Part shown: positions 63,610 through 64,000 of the stretch, in pieces
Numbering within the stretch: position 1 is the stretch's first letter
How the letters are laid out: each line of letters opens with the position of its first letter
Assembly (NCBI RefSeq): GCF_035582795.1
Contig: NC_134365.1
Coordinates: forward strand, 37,242,135-37,306,134
Direction of reading: 5' to 3'
Origin: Mycteria americana
Taxonomy: Eukaryota > Chordata > Aves > Ciconiiformes > Ciconiidae
Length of the DNA stretch: 64,000 nucleotides
Made by a program: the position numbers and the translations under genes
Notes under the pieces: generated by a model
The model's input: the letters and a program-made list of their open reading frames with translations, nothing else
Told to the model about the DNA's origin: nothing
The model's database searches: none

Positions 63610-64000
63610 GTGAGGGGGGGGCCGGGGCTGATCGGCGCGGGCGGCTCCCTCCGCCCCCGGTGCCGCTTGGCTGGCGGAGGGACCGACCTCCTTCCCCTCA
63701 GCCCCCCCCCCCGCTCCCGGGGGCGGCTCGGCCCCCCGCGTGCGCCGGGGGCCGCCGGGAGAGGGGGGGAAGGCGGGTGACAGGGGGAGGGGTGCAGCGC
63801 CATTCCACCCCCCCGCTTCCCGCCGCCCGGGTCCCTCAGCCCTTGTCAGGAGGGGACCGACCGCCTCGGTGCGGCGGCCCTCGGCTTGGCCTGGGCTGCT
63901 GGCGGCCGGCAGGGCCCCGCCGCGCCGCTGAGGCGCCCGGCGGGGGCAGGCACCGAGGTCAGCTCCCTGCCGGGCGGCGAGCGGCGGGGGAGGGGAGGGA
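63610..64000 (+). other. USP15: USP15 intron 1, 5' part
   Basis: This is the GC-rich beginning of the intron after the GTGAGG donor, still inside the CpG island and rich in G runs. The window ends before any acceptor. Open frames on both strands here are by-products of high GC content, which makes stop codons rare. Confidence 0.8.

Larger units (their letters stand above)
62830..64000. promoter_or_regulatory. USP15: CpG island, USP15 promoter
   Basis: Base composition changes abruptly near 62.83 kb from AT-rich DNA to dense CpG, and stays GC-rich to the window end. There is no TATA box near the start codon, as expected for a broadly expressed CpG-island gene. Motifs clustered in the last 230 bases before the ATG (NRF1-, ZNF143- and YY1-like) suggest initiation between about 63.3 and 63.5 kb. 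The island extends about 700 bases upstream of the coding exon, so it may also fire in the minus direction, toward TAFA2. That last point is inference. Confidence 0.88.

Noticed and set aside
1..64000. tRNA, rRNA, CRISPR, bacterial operon or phage-type systems
   Set aside because: No clover-leaf tRNA, no regularly spaced repeats with unique spacers, and no prokaryotic gene layout. The 49-bp array at 29.87 kb has no spacers and belongs to a retrovirus-like element.

Overview
The window looks like nuclear DNA from a bird. It is AT-rich and almost gene-free, with three sharp CpG islands. It carries CR1 LINEs, some with the typical 8-bp 'gattctgt'-type 3' tails, and long terminal repeats of a retrovirus-like family that begins 'tgtcctggttt' or 'tgtactgg' and ends 'aaaccacaaca' or a close variant. 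From memory that LTR family is common in neoavian birds, so a non-galliform bird is my best guess, but the species cannot be fixed from this sequence.

Only one protein-coding exon is clear: the first coding exon of USP15 (ubiquitin-specific protease 15), on the + strand at 63521-63609. It starts MAEGGAADL, ends at a GT donor, and sits in a CpG island (about 62.83 kb to the window end) with YY1-, NRF1- and ZNF143-like sites. In human, and as I recall in birds, the gene lying head-to-head upstream of USP15 is TAFA2 (FAM19A2). The large CpG island at 37.5-39.56 kb is therefore most likely the TAFA2 promoter. A CCAAT box and a strong splice donor, both reading on the minus strand, support this. 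On that reading, 1-38033 is the start of a very long TAFA2 first intron, and 38.6-62.8 kb is the spacer between two divergent genes. No TAFA2 coding exon was recognised.

Layout. 1-3.6 kb: unique AT-rich DNA. 3.6-5.0 kb: an old, internally deleted CR1 with a younger CR1 inserted inside it. 7.56-8.16 kb: solo LTR with a 5-bp target duplication. 11.1-11.3 kb: trace of a very old LINE reverse transcriptase. 13.13-13.72 kb: young 5'-truncated CR1 with an open 163-codon C-terminus. 14.9-15.1 and 33.28-33.33 kb: two pieces that look like one ancient amniote repeat. 29.78-31.18 kb: a heavily deleted provirus-like element with a 5' LTR stub, an array of six 49-bp units and a full 3' LTR. 33.7 and 53.1 kb: remnants of a palindromic, tRNA-like repeat. 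37.5-39.56 kb: CpG island. 42.88-44.24 kb: old minus-strand CR1. 51.33-51.65 kb: small orphan CpG island with a G-quadruplex motif. 54.03-54.62 kb: minus-strand solo LTR with a 5-bp target duplication. 62.8-64 kb: USP15 promoter and exon 1.

I found no convincing previously unknown gene system. The best leads are the in-frame upstream start and overlapping uORF of USP15, the orphan CpG island between the two divergent genes, the hairpin-unit array in the deleted provirus, and the nested CR1. Apart from USP15, gene assignments here rest on remembered synteny.
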